A stretch of DNA of 64,000 nt. Source: Lysobacter sp. cf310. GTDB lineage: Bacteria > Pseudomonadota > Gammaproteobacteria > Xanthomonadales > Xanthomonadaceae. The DNA is taken from positions 511,491-575,490 of the forward strand of contig NZ_FOSS01000002.1 in the NCBI RefSeq assembly GCF_900114355.1, written 5' to 3'. Position 1 is the first letter of the stretch. Each line of letters opens with the position of its first letter. The notes under the pieces are model-generated. The model was not told the DNA's origin, made no database searches, and saw nothing but the letters and a program-made list of their open reading frames with translations. A program made the position numbers and the translations under genes. Of the stretch, positions 1 to 12,640 are shown one piece after another.

Positions 1-3000
1 CGTTCAAACGGCCCAAGCGCCACCGCACCGGATCGTCGGCATAGCTATTGTTGTTGACGACCGTGGAAGTGGGATTGGTTTCGCTGAGCGTGTAGGTAGT
101 CACATCCGACCGGGCCACGCTGCCGTAGTCGGCGTAGTGGAACGCCGTGGTGGTACGGCCGGTCTGCATACCGGTGAACGGGTCGCGCAGCTTTTCCTCG
201 GTGCCGAAGGTGGCGACATGGATCGGCGCCTGCACGCCCGCCTGGAATCCGGCGCCGGTCATCCACCACGCCTGCGTCTGGTCCGAGAACCAGCTGCCGC
301 CCAACGACGGCAAGCCTTGCCCACGCGGCACGAAGCAGGCGTCGGTGACCGGACCCGTCAGGCACGCCGGCACCGCATACGCCTGGTCGGCCACCGCGGA
401 CTTGACGGTGCGCTGCGGCATGCCGATGAACGGGAAGTTCTGCTGATACGTGTTGCTGGTGACGACGTAGCCGCTGGCGTGGTTCACATCGATGGTGTCG
501 ATGGCGCCGAAGCCCAGATAGCCGCGGCCGCCGGCCTGCATCAGCGCGCCGGAATAGCGGTAGTACAAGGTGGCCTTGGCCTCGGGCGCGCCCGACTTGG
601 GCGCGCTGCTGGCCGCGCGCCAGACCACATAGGCCGGGCCCAACACGTCGCGCACGGGCGATCCGCGCCCCCACACGGCGGCGTTGCGCGTGCCCACGGC
701 CGGCCGATACAGATCCTTGTTGATCAGCGGCGCATAGCCGACATCGGTTTCCGCGCCGAGGCCGTTGGTGAAGCGGGTAATGACGTCGCGCGGAATGAAA
801 CGGTTGGTCGGACCAGGGCGCGAGAAATAGATCGGCGAAGTCGAGTCGTCCCAGCGCACGCGCATATAGTCGACGTTGCCGTCGCCGTCGTAGTCGCCGA
901 ATAAATAGCTATGACGCGGCAGGCACATCGTATCGCCGCAACCGGTCAGCACGTTGGGCAGCGCCACGGCGGGCGAGAACGCGCCCGCGGGGTCGCCGTA
1001 ACGCACCACGAACTGCTGCGCGTCGCTGCGTGGGTACACGATGTCCGCGCGGCCGTCGGCATTGATGTCGGCCACCTGCAACTGCGAGGTGAGAATGCCG
1101 CTGTCGATGGGGCCACCGTTGACGAAGCCGGTGCCGGTATTGATGCCGAAGCCGGGAACACCGGTCGATTTGCCGTGCACGATGTAATCGGTCAGCCCAT
1201 CGCCGTTGATGTCGGCGAAGCTCATCGCCTCGCTGGTCGAGAACTGGAAGCCGCCGTAAATCCTGGCGCTGACGCTATTCGCCGTGATTTGCTCGACGGT
1301 GAACGGCGCCATCGTCGCGCACCCCGTTACCACCGCTTGAGTGGCGTTGCTCAGGGCCACCGGCTCACTGTTCGGATGCGTCGGCGGATCGCCAGGCCCA
1401 GGGCCCGGTCCGCCGGGGCCACCGCCACCGCTACACCCGGCACTCACCTCGATCAGCAGATCCGAACGCGAGTCGGCGTTGAAATCGTTGAGCTGCTGGT
1501 AATTGCTCTTGCGATACAGCCCGTAGACCGCATAGCCGTTGCCCTGCGCATCCAGCAGCGACAGCAAACGCTCATTGCCCCAGCGATAGCCGTAGCTGCC
1601 GCCGCGCTCCATCACGCGTACATACATGCTGCCCGCACGCGGATAGATCAGGTCGATTAGGCCGTCGCCGTTGACGTCGGCATGCTGCGGTTCGGCATTC
1701 TTGACCGAACCCGCGCCCGGAACCGGTTGGGCCAGTTCGGCGAGCAGGTTCACGCCGGTCTGGAACGGCTGGCTGTAGTCGCCGTTGGAGCGATAGCCCA
1801 CCCAGTTCGGCGTGCCGCTCAGGAACAGATCGTCGCGGCCGTCGTCGTCGTAGTCGAGCAGGAACCAGCTGGCGTCGCCCTCGTACTCCTCCCAGCTCAG
1901 CTCATACGGGCTGCACAGCACCGGATTGCCCACGGTGAAGTAAGGCTTGCCGCTGGGGTCCTGGCGACTGAAGGCCACGTAGATGCTTTCGGTGCCGCAA
2001 GCTTCGCCGGTTTGACCGTCCTTGATCCAGACCAGGTCCTGGCGCCCGTCGCCGTCGATGTCGCCGAACTTCAGGCCCTCGAACTTGATCAGGCTGCCGT
2101 TGGGAATGGAGCCGGAGGACTCCTGGGTTTCGAAGAAGCCGCGGCTGTCGGTGTAGCTCTGGCTCCAGTTGAAGCTGGTCGGCGCCGCGCAGATCTGCTG
2201 GGCGCTGTCATTGCACTCGCGCAGCTGGGTCAAGGTCTGGGCGGCGCTGCCGTAGGCGTAGGTCAACGCGTAGTGACGCACCGTGGCGTAGCTGCCGTTG
2301 TAGTCGTCGTCGACCGTCGAGGTGATGCTGTCCAGACGGTGCGCCAGCTGGGTGTAGCCGCCGGCGATGTAAGCCTTGTAGGCGGGCGCCGCGCTGTAGT
2401 TGAAGACGATCTCGGCATAAGGCGCCGAGGCCGGAGCGGACTGGCCCGCCAAGGCGGTCTTGCCGGTGTAGCGCACCTTATGGATCAGGTGCTCGCCGAC
2501 GCCGCCGTCCAGCCCCTCGTGATAGACGTAGTCGATATAGTTGCCGGTGGAATCCTGGAAACGCGTCTGCGCCCAGGTCAGGGCCATCGCTTCCTTGCCC
2601 GGCGCGTTGCTGTTGACGTAACCGTCCGCGCGATTGGCGCTGCCGCTGTTGTCGCGATCGCCGTACCAGGACGTCGAACCGTCCTTACGCTCGACGGTGA
2701 AGAAGGACGGGCCGTTGGCGCCGCCGTCTGCGTAGGCGCACACGCGCTGGAAGGACTCCAACTCGGTGCGGAAGCCGGACACGGTGAAACCGGCGACGCT
2801 GGGGCAGGCGTCGTTGGTGCCGGCATAGGCGACCAGGCGCTGGCCGTCGAGGCAGTAGCGATCCGAATCGGAGAAATTGACCGGCGGCGGGCTGCCGTCC
2901 ACCGGCTGACCGTTCTCGATGAAGTCGCCGGCCTCGCGCGTGGCGCGGCAGCGCGAGATCGAAGACAGGCCCCCGATCGACCAGCCCTTCCCCAGCGCCC

Positions 3001-3313
3001 CGTTACCGGCTTGGCTGGAGTAATTCAGACTCATCTTCGGCGCGACACCGGCGGTACCCGGTGCCGAGTACAAGGGCACGGTGTAGGTCGCTGCGCCGGT
3101 CTCGTCGACCCGGAACTCCGCGCCGATGGCCGACACACGGTCCGACTCGGGATCGCTGGCGAACAAGGCGGTCGGCGGCAAACTGCCTCCCGTAGTGGGC
3201 TCGGCGAAGCTGCCGGATATCAGTACGCCCGCTTGCAGCAGCAGCAAACCGGCGACGGCGGACAACAGCAGGATCGGCCCCAGCGGTGCTCGGGCGGCAG
3301 TTTCGTTCGACAT
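1..3313 (-). CDS. SpvB/TcdB-type RHS-family secreted protein, 5' part only
   Basis: The reading frame is open from an ATG at 3313 to the window edge (about 1,104 codons), so the C-terminus is missing. Residues 12-34 form a hydrophobic signal or anchor segment. Residues about 60-122 match the SpvB N-terminal domain (YTVPLYSAPGTAGVAPKMSL, then LNYSSQAGNGALGKGWSIGG). About seven FG-GAP/VCBS-like Asp-rich repeats follow between residues 415 and 815 (for example GDIDGDGRQDL, ADVNGDGLIDL, GDYDGDGNVDY), interrupted near 640 by a Gly/Pro-rich linker. Near 848 the segment NGLGAETDVGYAPL matches the TcdB toxin middle domain. Proteins of this architecture usually continue into RHS repeats and a variable C-terminal toxin or effector, which would lie to the left of this window. 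No secretion partner is visible here. Confidence 0.85.
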   Translation of the reverse strand, partial: MSNETAARAPLGPILLLSAVAGLLLLQAGVLISGSFAEPTTGGSLPPTALFASDPESDRVSAIGAEFRVDETGAATYTVPLYSAPGTAGVAPKMSLNYSSQAGNGALGKGWSIGGLSSISRCRATREAGDFIENGQPVDGSPPPVNFSDSDRYCLDGQRLVAYAGTNDACPSVAGFTVSGFRTELESFQRVCAYADGGANGPSFFTVERKDGSTSWYGDRDNSGSANRADGYVNSNAPGKEAMALTWAQTRFQDSTGNYIDYVYHEGLDGGVGEHLIHKVRYTGKTALAGQSAPASAPYAEIVFNYSAAPAYKAYIAGGYTQLAHRLDSITSTVDDDYNGSYATVRHYALTYAYGSAAQTLTQLRECNDSAQQICAAPTSFNWSQSYTDSRGFFETQESSGSIPNGSLIKFEGLKFGDIDGDGRQDLVWIKDGQTGEACGTESIYVAFSRQDPSGKPYFTVGNPVLCSPYELSWEEYEGDASWFLLDYDDDGRDDLFLSGTPNWVGYRSNGDYSQPFQTGVNLLAELAQPVPGAGSVKNAEPQHADVNGDGLIDLIYPRAGSMYVRVMERGGSYGYRWGNERLLSLLDAQGNGYAVYGLYRKSNYQQLNDFNADSRSDLLIEVSAGCSGGGGPGGPGPGPGDPPTHPNSEPVALSNATQAVVTGCATMAPFTVEQITANSVSARIYGGFQFSTSEAMSFADINGDGLTDYIVHGKSTGVPGFGINTGTGFVNGGPIDSGILTSQLQVADINADGRADIVYPRSDAQQFVVRYGDPAGAFSPAVALPNVLTGCGDTMCLPRHSYLFGDYDGDGNVDYMRVRWDDSTSPIYFSRPGPTNRFIPRDVITRFTNGLGAETDVGYAPLINKDLYRPAVGTRNAAVWGRGSPVRDVLGPAYVVWRAASSAPKSGAPEAKATLYYRYSGALMQAGGRGYLGFGAIDTIDVNHASGYVVTSNTYQQNFPFIGMPQRTVKSAVADQAYAVPACLTGPVTDACFVPRGQGLPSLGGSWFSDQTQAWWMTGAGFQAGVQAPIHVATFGTEEKLRDPFTGMQTGRTTTAFHYADYGSVARSDVTTYTLSETNPTSTVVNNNSYADDPVRWRLGRLN

Positions 3314-3437
3314 GGAAAGCGGTCCCCTCACCGCAAAGCCGCCGGCCACTCGCGCAGCAGCGCGATCCTATGACCGACGTAAGCTATTGATAATTTTGAA
3401 GGCCGTCACACTTCCGCGCAAGGCATAGCGGCGACAC

Positions 3438-4143
3438 CTAACTTGCTGATTGCGTCCGCCGCCACGGCCCCACCCCGCCCCGGAACGCCAGCAGATACAC
3501 CGCCACCGCCCAGGCCGTGGCCACCGCCCAGCCGGCCAGGATGTCGGAGGGGTAATGCACACCCAGGTAGACCCGCGACAGGCCGACCAGCAGCACGAAG
3601 GCGGCCATGAGCAGCGCCACCGGCCAGCGCCAGCGCGTGCGCCAGACCAGCAAGGTCAGCACGCAGGCCAGGGTCGCCGAGCCCATGGCGTGGCCGCTGG
3701 GGAAGCTGTAGTTGTGCTCGGGCGCGATCGATTCCCACAGCGACGGCCGGTCGCGCGCGAACGCCTGCTTGGCGGCGATGTTGAGCAGGGCCGAGCCGCC
3801 CAGCGCGATCGCAGCGTAGGTGGCCTCGCGGAAACGGCGCAGCAGGCTCAGCGCCAGCACGAACGCGATATCGAAGGGGACCACGCCGTAGAGGTAGCCC
3901 ACCTTGCTGATCGCGACGAAGAAGCGGTCGAACCCTTCGCGCGCCAAGGAGTGCGCGAACTGCAGGATGGGCTCGTCGAACGGGATCGTGTCCTGCTCGT
4001 GGATCTCGTCGGCCAACTCGGCGAAGGCCCACAGCGGCAACAGCAGGCCGGCGAACACCAGCAGCAGGCGCAGGCCGTGGCGGCGCAGGAAGGCGACGCC
4101 GAAGCGCGCTTCCTGCTTCAGCGCCGCGTCGTCGCCGGCGGGA

Positions 4144-4169
<26 letters not shown>
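3438..4169 (-). CDS. PAP2-family membrane phosphatase
   Basis: This 243-residue integral membrane protein has the three phosphatase signature blocks of the PAP2 superfamily: KQAFARDRP, the PSGH block ([10 protein letters not shown]) and [12 protein letters not shown]. Hydrophobic segments lie on both sides of them. Family members dephosphorylate lipid phosphates such as undecaprenyl pyrophosphate or phosphatidylglycerol phosphate at the periplasmic face of the inner membrane; which substrate applies here cannot be told from sequence. The ATG at 4169 lies inside the end of ispG (26-base overlap), so the two are probably cotranscribed and translationally coupled. An undecaprenyl-pyrophosphate role would fit the link with isoprenoid synthesis, but this is inference. 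Confidence 0.85.
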
Positions 4170-5415
<1,246 letters not shown>

Positions 5416-5548
5416 GTCGGCATTGTAAGGCCGGGCGGCCGGTTCCGCCCGCGCGACGCAGATCCGGACGTTAACCAAGCCCGAATCCCGAATTCCCCAT
5501 CCCGGCCGCAAAAGCAGTACGGTATCGGGCCGTAACGTCCGCCCGAAC

Positions 5549-6904
5549 ATGAACGCCGCCGCGCCCGACCACGTGCTCTCGCCCAGCCAGCTCAACGCCC
5601 TGGCGCGCAATCTGCTGGAGGACACGTTCCCCCTGGTCTGGGTCGAGGGCGAGCTGGGCAACCTGTCGCGGCCCTCCTCCGGGCATCTGTACATGACCCT
5701 CAAGGACGCGCGCGCGCAGGTGCGCTGCGCGATGTTCAAGCCCAAGAGCAGCTGGCTGAAGTTCGTCCCGCGCGAAGGCCTGCGCGTGCTCGCGCGCGGC
5801 CGCCTGACCCTGTACGAGGCGCGCGGCGACTACCAGTTGGTGCTGGACCACATGGAAGAGGCCGGCGAAGGCGCGCTGCGGCGCGCGTTCGAGGAACTCA
5901 AGGCGCGCCTGAGCGCCGAAGGCCTGTTCGACCCCGAGCGCAAGCGTCCGCTGCCGCGCTATCCGGCGCGCGTGGGCGTGATCACCTCGCCCAGCGGCGC
6001 GGCGGTGCGCGACGTGCTCAGCGTGTTCGCGCGACGCTTTCCGCTGATCCAGGCCGAGGTGCTGCCGGTGCCGGTGCAGGGCGAAGGCGCCGCGGCCCAG
6101 ATCGTGAGCATGCTGCAACGCGCCGAGGCGTCCGGCCGCTACGACGTGCTGGTGCTGGCGCGCGGCGGCGGCTCGCTGGAAGACCTGTGGGCCTTCAACG
6201 ACGAACGCCTGGCGCGCGCGATCGCGGCCTGCGAGGTGCCGGTGGTGTCGGCGATCGGCCACGAGACCGACTTCAGCCTGTCCGACTTCGCCGCCGACCT
6301 GCGCGCGCCGACGCCGTCGGTGGCGGCCGAACTGATCGCGCCCGATCGCGACGAATTGCTGCGCCGCCTGCGCCAGCTCGACGCGCGCCTGCGCAATCTG
6401 CAGCTGCAGCGCCTGCGCCAGGCCATGCAGCGCGCCGACCGCGCCGCGCTGCGCCTCAATGCGCTGCGGCCGCAGGCGCGCCTGCAGGCCCTGCGCCTGC
6501 GCCAGGCCGAGGCGCTGCGCCGGCTCAATGCGGCCTGGCAACGCCGGCTCGAGCGCGAACGCGCGCAACTGCGCCATGCCGACGCGGTGCTGCGCGCCAA
6601 CCACCCGCAACGCCGCATCGCCGCCCTGCGCGAACGCCTGAGCGCGCTCGCCCAGCGCCCGCGCGCCGCGGTGGAGCGCCGGCTCGCCCACCGCAGCCTG
6701 CACCTGCGCGGCCTGGCACGCTCGCTGGAAGCGGTCAGCCCGCTGGCCACGGTCGCGCGCGGCTACGCCATCCTGCAGCGCGAGGACGGTCACGTCGTGC
6801 GCAGCGTGCTGGACGCGGCGCCCGGCGATCGTCTCAGCGCGCGCGTCCAGGACGGGCGGCTGCGGGTGAAAGTCGAGGGCGCGGACGACGACGCGGCCGC
6901 CTGA
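5549..6904 (+). CDS. xseA: Exodeoxyribonuclease VII large subunit
   Basis: This 451-residue protein has the N-terminal OB-fold region ([19 protein letters not shown], then [16 protein letters not shown]) followed by the catalytic core with [30 protein letters not shown] and [20 protein letters not shown]. It ends in a long Arg/Ala/Leu-rich coiled coil that binds the small XseB subunits. The holoenzyme degrades single-stranded DNA from either end to oligonucleotides. No xseB is present in the window. It is divergent from ispG with about 130 bases between the starts. Confidence 0.96.
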   Translation: MNAAAPDHVLSPSQLNALARNLLEDTFPLVWVEGELGNLSRPSSGHLYMTLKDARAQVRCAMFKPKSSWLKFVPREGLRVLARGRLTLYEARGDYQLVLDHMEEAGEGALRRAFEELKARLSAEGLFDPERKRPLPRYPARVGVITSPSGAAVRDVLSVFARRFPLIQAEVLPVPVQGEGAAAQIVSMLQRAEASGRYDVLVLARGGGSLEDLWAFNDERLARAIAACEVPVVSAIGHETDFSLSDFAADLRAPTPSVAAELIAPDRDELLRRLRQLDARLRNLQLQRLRQAMQRADRAALRLNALRPQARLQALRLRQAEALRRLNAAWQRRLERERAQLRHADAVLRANHPQRRIAALRERLSALAQRPRAAVERRLAHRSLHLRGLARSLEAVSPLATVARGYAILQREDGHVVRSVLDAAPGDRLSARVQDGRLRVKVEGADDDAAA

Positions 6905-6942
6905 GGCGCTGTTCGATACGAGTTGCGCCGCAGCGGGATTCA

Positions 6943-7049
6943 TCGCGGCTTACGCCGCTCCCACAGGCGGCGGGCACCAGAAACTCAGGGCCTGCGCAGG
7001 CCCCTCCGCAGCGCCGCCGCTGCGCCTGTGGGAGCGGCGTGAGCCGCGA
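6943..7049. repeat. Inverted repeat element with 26-base arms (REP-like)
   Basis: The arms at 6943-6968 and 7024-7049 are inverted copies matching at 25 of 26 positions (core GGGAGCGGCGT), separated by 55 bases that are themselves GC-rich. The element occupies most of the 297-base gap between xseA and the next gene. Its form, an intergenic palindrome built on a GGGAGCGGC core, is that of dispersed REP-like elements found in gammaproteobacterial genomes. A transcript would form a large stem-loop. Confidence 0.75.
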
Positions 7050-7201
7050 TAGCGCCGCCTCGCACTCGACGATGGCGTCGACGGCCGACGCCCCGCCTAT
7101 GCGACGCACCGTTCCGCCCAAGGCGCCCCGCCATCGCCCATCGCTAACACGATCTGAGCGAGGATCGCAGGACTCGGGCGCAGCCCCCCACGGAGTCCCG
7201 C

Positions 7202-8848
<1,647 letters not shown>

Positions 8849-8889
8849 GCGCCGACGCCCACCACCTCCGTACGCAACCGGAATCCGCC

Positions 8890-10362
8890 ATGGCCAAGTC
8901 CCCCTCCAAGTCCAAGACCGCCTCCGGACTCAAGAGCAGCTACCCCTACTACCTCGCCAATCGCCCGGTCGCGGCCAACACCGACCTGGAAGTACTGGAC
9001 AAGTACAGCGGCAAGGTCGCCACCCGCGTCGCCTTCGCCGACGCCGCGGTGGTGCGCAAGGCCATCGTCGCCGCGCACAAGGCGCGCGAGGCCATGGCCG
9101 CGTTTCCGCCCGACGCCCGCCGCGACGTGCTCGAACACTGCGTCAAGCGCTTCAGCGAGCGCCACGAAGAGCTGTCGCTGGCCCTGTGCATCGAGGCCGG
9201 CAAGCCGATCAAGGACGCGCGCGGCGAAGTCACCCGCCTGATCGACACCTTCCGCATCGCCGCCGGCGAAGCCACGCGCCTGGACGGCGAGATCATCGAG
9301 CTGCAGATCTCGCCGCGTACGCGCGGCTACCGCGGCATGGTCAAGCGCGTGCCGGTCGGGGCCTGCAGTTTCATCACCCCGTTCAACTTTCCGCTCAACC
9401 TGGTCGCGCACAAGGTCGCGCCGGCGATCGCCGCCGGCTGCCCCTTCGTGCTCAAGCCCGCGGTCAAGACCCCCGTGGGCGCGCTCATCATCGGCGAGGT
9501 GCTGGCCGAGACCGATCTGCCCAAGGGCGCGTTCTCGGTGATCTGCTGTTCCAACGAGGACGCGGGCGCGCTCACCGAGGACGAGCGCATCGCCCTGCTG
9601 AGTTTCACCGGCGGTCTGATCGGCTGGGAGCTCAAGGCGCGTGCGGGCCGCAAGAAGGTGACCCTGGAACTGGGCGGCAACGCGGCCTGCATCATCGACG
9701 AAGACCCGGGCGTGCCGCTGGATCACGTGGTCGAGCGGTTGGTGTTCGGCGCCTATTACCAGAGCGGCCAGAGCTGCATCAGCGTGCAGCGCATCTACGC
9801 GCACGCGGCGATCTACGACCCATTGCGCAAGAAGCTCAAGGCGGCGGTGTCGAAGCTGCGCATGGGCGACCCCCGCGACGAGCGCACCTTCATCGGCCCG
9901 GTGATCGACGAGGCCGCGGCCAAGCGCATCGAGTCCTGGGTGGCGGCCGCGCGCAAGGGCGGCGCCAAGCTGATCGCCGGCGGCGAACGCCGCGGCAACA
10001 TGCTGCCGGCGACGCTGCTGGAACGGGTGCCGCGCGACAGCGACCTGTTCCGCCAGGAAGTGTTCGGCCCGGTCGCGTTCATGGCCCCGTTCGAGGACTT
10101 CGACCAGGCCCTGGCCCAGGTCAACGACAGCGACTTCGGCCTGCAGGCCGGCGTATTCACCGGCCGCCTCGACCACGCCATGCGCGCCTGGGACCGCCTG
10201 GAGGTCGGCGGCGTGATCGTCGGCGACGTGCCCAGCTTCCGCGTCGACAACATGCCCTACGGCGGCGTGAAAAATTCGGGCCTGGGCCGCGAGGGCGTGC
10301 GTTATGCGATCGAGGATATGACCGAGCAGCGTTTGCTGGTGATTCGCGATCCGGTGGCGTAA
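8890..10362 (+). CDS. Aldehyde dehydrogenase family protein
   Basis: This 490-residue NAD(P)-dependent aldehyde dehydrogenase shows PFNFPLNLVAHKVAPAIAAG (substrate and cofactor region), the catalytic glutamate in VTLELGGNA and the nucleophile cysteine in SGQSCISVQR. It closes with NMPYGGVKNSGLGREG. The usual FTGS motif reads SFTGGLIGWELK, a Ser to Gly change seen in a subgroup related to lactaldehyde/glyceraldehyde-3-phosphate-type enzymes. A Lys/Ser-rich N-terminal stretch of about 15 residues precedes the core; the ATG at 8890 is the only good start after the upstream gene. Probably cotranscribed with the ThDP enzyme and oxidising an aldehyde from that pathway. Confidence 0.88.
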   Translation: MAKSPSKSKTASGLKSSYPYYLANRPVAANTDLEVLDKYSGKVATRVAFADAAVVRKAIVAAHKAREAMAAFPPDARRDVLEHCVKRFSERHEELSLALCIEAGKPIKDARGEVTRLIDTFRIAAGEATRLDGEIIELQISPRTRGYRGMVKRVPVGACSFITPFNFPLNLVAHKVAPAIAAGCPFVLKPAVKTPVGALIIGEVLAETDLPKGAFSVICCSNEDAGALTEDERIALLSFTGGLIGWELKARAGRKKVTLELGGNAACIIDEDPGVPLDHVVERLVFGAYYQSGQSCISVQRIYAHAAIYDPLRKKLKAAVSKLRMGDPRDERTFIGPVIDEAAAKRIESWVAAARKGGAKLIAGGERRGNMLPATLLERVPRDSDLFRQEVFGPVAFMAPFEDFDQALAQVNDSDFGLQAGVFTGRLDHAMRAWDRLEVGGVIVGDVPSFRVDNMPYGGVKNSGLGREGVRYAIEDMTEQRLLVIRDPVA

Positions 10363-10738
10363 CGCTGTTTTAGTCCCTCTTCCGCTGGCGGCGCCCGAAA
10401 GGTATGCAAGGCTGAGAGGCGTCGGGGTGAGGGCCGGGCGCGAGCGCGCGCAACTCCCGCCTCGCACGGCGCCCTCACGCGCCCTGCGGGCACCTGCTCC
10501 CACGAGCGGATGAAGGCCTAGGGCGACGCAGGGTGCGGTGACAACCGCGCCGTCGCGATGGTGCGGTTCGCTGCGCTCACCACACCCTACCTGTGGCCCC
10601 TCGCGCACGCGGCGCCCGGAGGGTGGGCAGGGCCGGGAGGGCTTGGGGTGAGCGTCCCCCACACGCGATCGAGACGCCTTTAACCCCGCTTCGCCAAGCC
10701 ATGCGTTTCGACCCAGGACCTCCCTGGGAACCGCCCGC
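10363..10738. other. Intergenic region with two degenerate copies of a GGGTGAG-type repeat
   Basis: No gene is supported in these 376 bases. Two related stretches, about 10379-10430 and 10596-10655, both run from a CCCTC block through GGCGCCCG to GGGGTGAG. They look like decayed members of the CCCTCTCCCG...GGGTGAGGG palindrome family that forms the intact array near 53.2 kb. The promoter of the downstream lipoprotein gene should lie near the right end. Confidence 0.5.
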
Positions 10739-12640
10739 ATGAACGCCAAGCCGCAGCCCTACCCCAGCTCCCTCCTGTTCGTCGCCGTGCTCAGCGCGCT
10801 CGCGCTCAGCGCCTGCCACACCAGCACGCGCGACAAGGCGCCGCTGGGTGCCGATCGCGACAAAGCGCAAGCCGCGGTGTCCGCCCCCGAAGCGTCTCCG
10901 GTCGACGAAGCGGCCGTGGACGCCGCGATAGCCGCGGCCGAATCGGCCGCCGACGCCGCCGACGCCGCCGCGTCGGCGCGCGCCGATATGCCGGAAGCGA
11001 AGCTGCGCCGTGCGCCCGGCGCGCCGCCGCCACCTCCGGCACCCGTGATGGCCTACCGGCAGGTGGCGCCCGCGCCCGCGCTGGAAGCCGTCAGGGTCAG
11101 CGGCAGCCGCATCAAGCGCGTCCAGATGGAAACCGCGTCGCCGGTGATGGCGTCGCCGTCCGCGGGCTTCTTGGGCAATGCGCAATTTCAACCCGCCAAC
11201 ACCGAAAAGTACGCCGCGCGCGAAGACAACCCGGTGCGCCGCGCCGCCGACGAGCCGCTGTCCACCTTTTCGATCGACGTCGATACCGGCAGCTACAGCA
11301 ACGTGCGCCGCATGCTCAACCAGGGCGTGCGCCCGCCCGCCGACGCGGTGCGCGCGGAAGAGTTCATCAATTACTTCGACTACGGCCACCCCGCTCCGAC
11401 GTCGCGCGAAACGCCGTTCCGGGTCACCACCGAACTCGCGCCGGCGCCGTGGAACGCGCAGCGCCAGTTGCTGATGATCGGCATCAAGGGCTACGACGTG
11501 CCCAAGGCCACCCTGCCGCCGGCCAACCTGGTGTTCCTGATCGACACGTCCGGCTCGATGGACCAGCCCGACAAGCTGCCGCTGCTTAAGAGCGCCTTCG
11601 GCCTGTTGACCAAGCAACTGCGCCCGCAGGACCGCATCTCGATCGTGGTCTACGCCGGCTCGGCCGGCCTGGTCCTGCCGCCCACGCCCGGCGATCGCCA
11701 GGGCGAGATCCTGGAAGCGCTGGACCGCCTGCAGGCCGGCGGCAGCACCAACGGCGGCGACGGCATCCGCCTGGCCTATGCGATGGCCAAGCAGGCCTAC
11801 GTCAAGGACGGCGTGAACCGGGTGATCCTGGCCACCGACGGCGATTTCAACGTCGGCACCGTGAACCAGAACGCGCTGGAGACCCTGGTCGCCGATCAGC
11901 GCAAGAGCGGCATCGCCCTGACCACGCTGGGCTTCGGCCAGGGCAACTACAACGACGCCTTGTCGGAAAAACTCGCCGACGTCGGCGACGGCAACCACGC
12001 CTACATCGACACCCTGCAGGAGGCGCGCAAGGTGTTGGTCGAGGAAATGGGTTCGACCATGTTGACCATCGCCCGCGACGTCAAGATCCAGGTCGAGTTC
12101 AACCCGGCCCTGGTCTCCGAGTACCGCCTGATCGGCTACGAGAACCGCGTGCTCAAGCACGAGGACTTCAACAACGACAAGGTCGACGCCGGCGACATCG
12201 GCGCCGGCCACGAGGTCACCGCGCTGTACGAGCTCACGCCGGTCGGCTCCACCGCCGCGCGCCTGCCCGCCCTGCGTTACCGCGAAGCGCCGGCGGCGCA
12301 GGCCGGCAAGAGCGGCGAGATCGCCAACCTCAAGCTGCGCTACAAGCGCCCCGGCCAGGACGCCAGCCGCCTGATCGAAACCCCGATCCTGCGTTCGCAG
12401 CTGCATGCCCAGCCCGGCGAGTCGATGCGCTTCGCCGCCGCGGTGGCCGCATTCGCCGACGCCTTGCGCGGCGGCAGCCGCTCCGACGGCTGGGGCTGGG
12501 ACAAGATCGAGGCGACCGCGCGCGCGACCAGGCTCGACGACCGCTGGGGCCAGCGCCGCGAACTGGTGCAACTGATCGAACGCGCGCGCCGTCAGCTCGC
12601 CGGCGACACCCCGCCCACCGCGGTCAGCGTCAGCGAGTGA
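10739..12640 (+). CDS. von Willebrand factor A domain lipoprotein (YfbK-like)
   Basis: This 633-residue protein has a lipoprotein signal peptide with lipobox LSAC (cysteine 26), then an Ala/Asp-rich and Pro-rich linker to about residue 110. The vWA N-terminal domain follows (DEPLSTFSIDVDTGSYSNVR), then a vWA domain with an intact MIDAS motif DTSGSMD, then a DUF3520-type C-terminus. Such proteins are thought to be envelope-anchored and to bind partners through metal at the MIDAS site. Oddly, residues 118-127 read VRVSGSRIKR, like the beginning of a TonB-dependent receptor plug. The 3' end overlaps the convergent GGDEF/EAL gene by 11 bases. Confidence 0.88.
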   Translation: MNAKPQPYPSSLLFVAVLSALALSACHTSTRDKAPLGADRDKAQAAVSAPEASPVDEAAVDAAIAAAESAADAADAAASARADMPEAKLRRAPGAPPPPPAPVMAYRQVAPAPALEAVRVSGSRIKRVQMETASPVMASPSAGFLGNAQFQPANTEKYAAREDNPVRRAADEPLSTFSIDVDTGSYSNVRRMLNQGVRPPADAVRAEEFINYFDYGHPAPTSRETPFRVTTELAPAPWNAQRQLLMIGIKGYDVPKATLPPANLVFLIDTSGSMDQPDKLPLLKSAFGLLTKQLRPQDRISIVVYAGSAGLVLPPTPGDRQGEILEALDRLQAGGSTNGGDGIRLAYAMAKQAYVKDGVNRVILATDGDFNVGTVNQNALETLVADQRKSGIALTTLGFGQGNYNDALSEKLADVGDGNHAYIDTLQEARKVLVEEMGSTMLTIARDVKIQVEFNPALVSEYRLIGYENRVLKHEDFNNDKVDAGDIGAGHEVTALYELTPVGSTAARLPALRYREAPAAQAGKSGEIANLKLRYKRPGQDASRLIETPILRSQLHAQPGESMRFAAAVAAFADALRGGSRSDGWGWDKIEATARATRLDDRWGQRRELVQLIERARRQLAGDTPPTAVSVSE

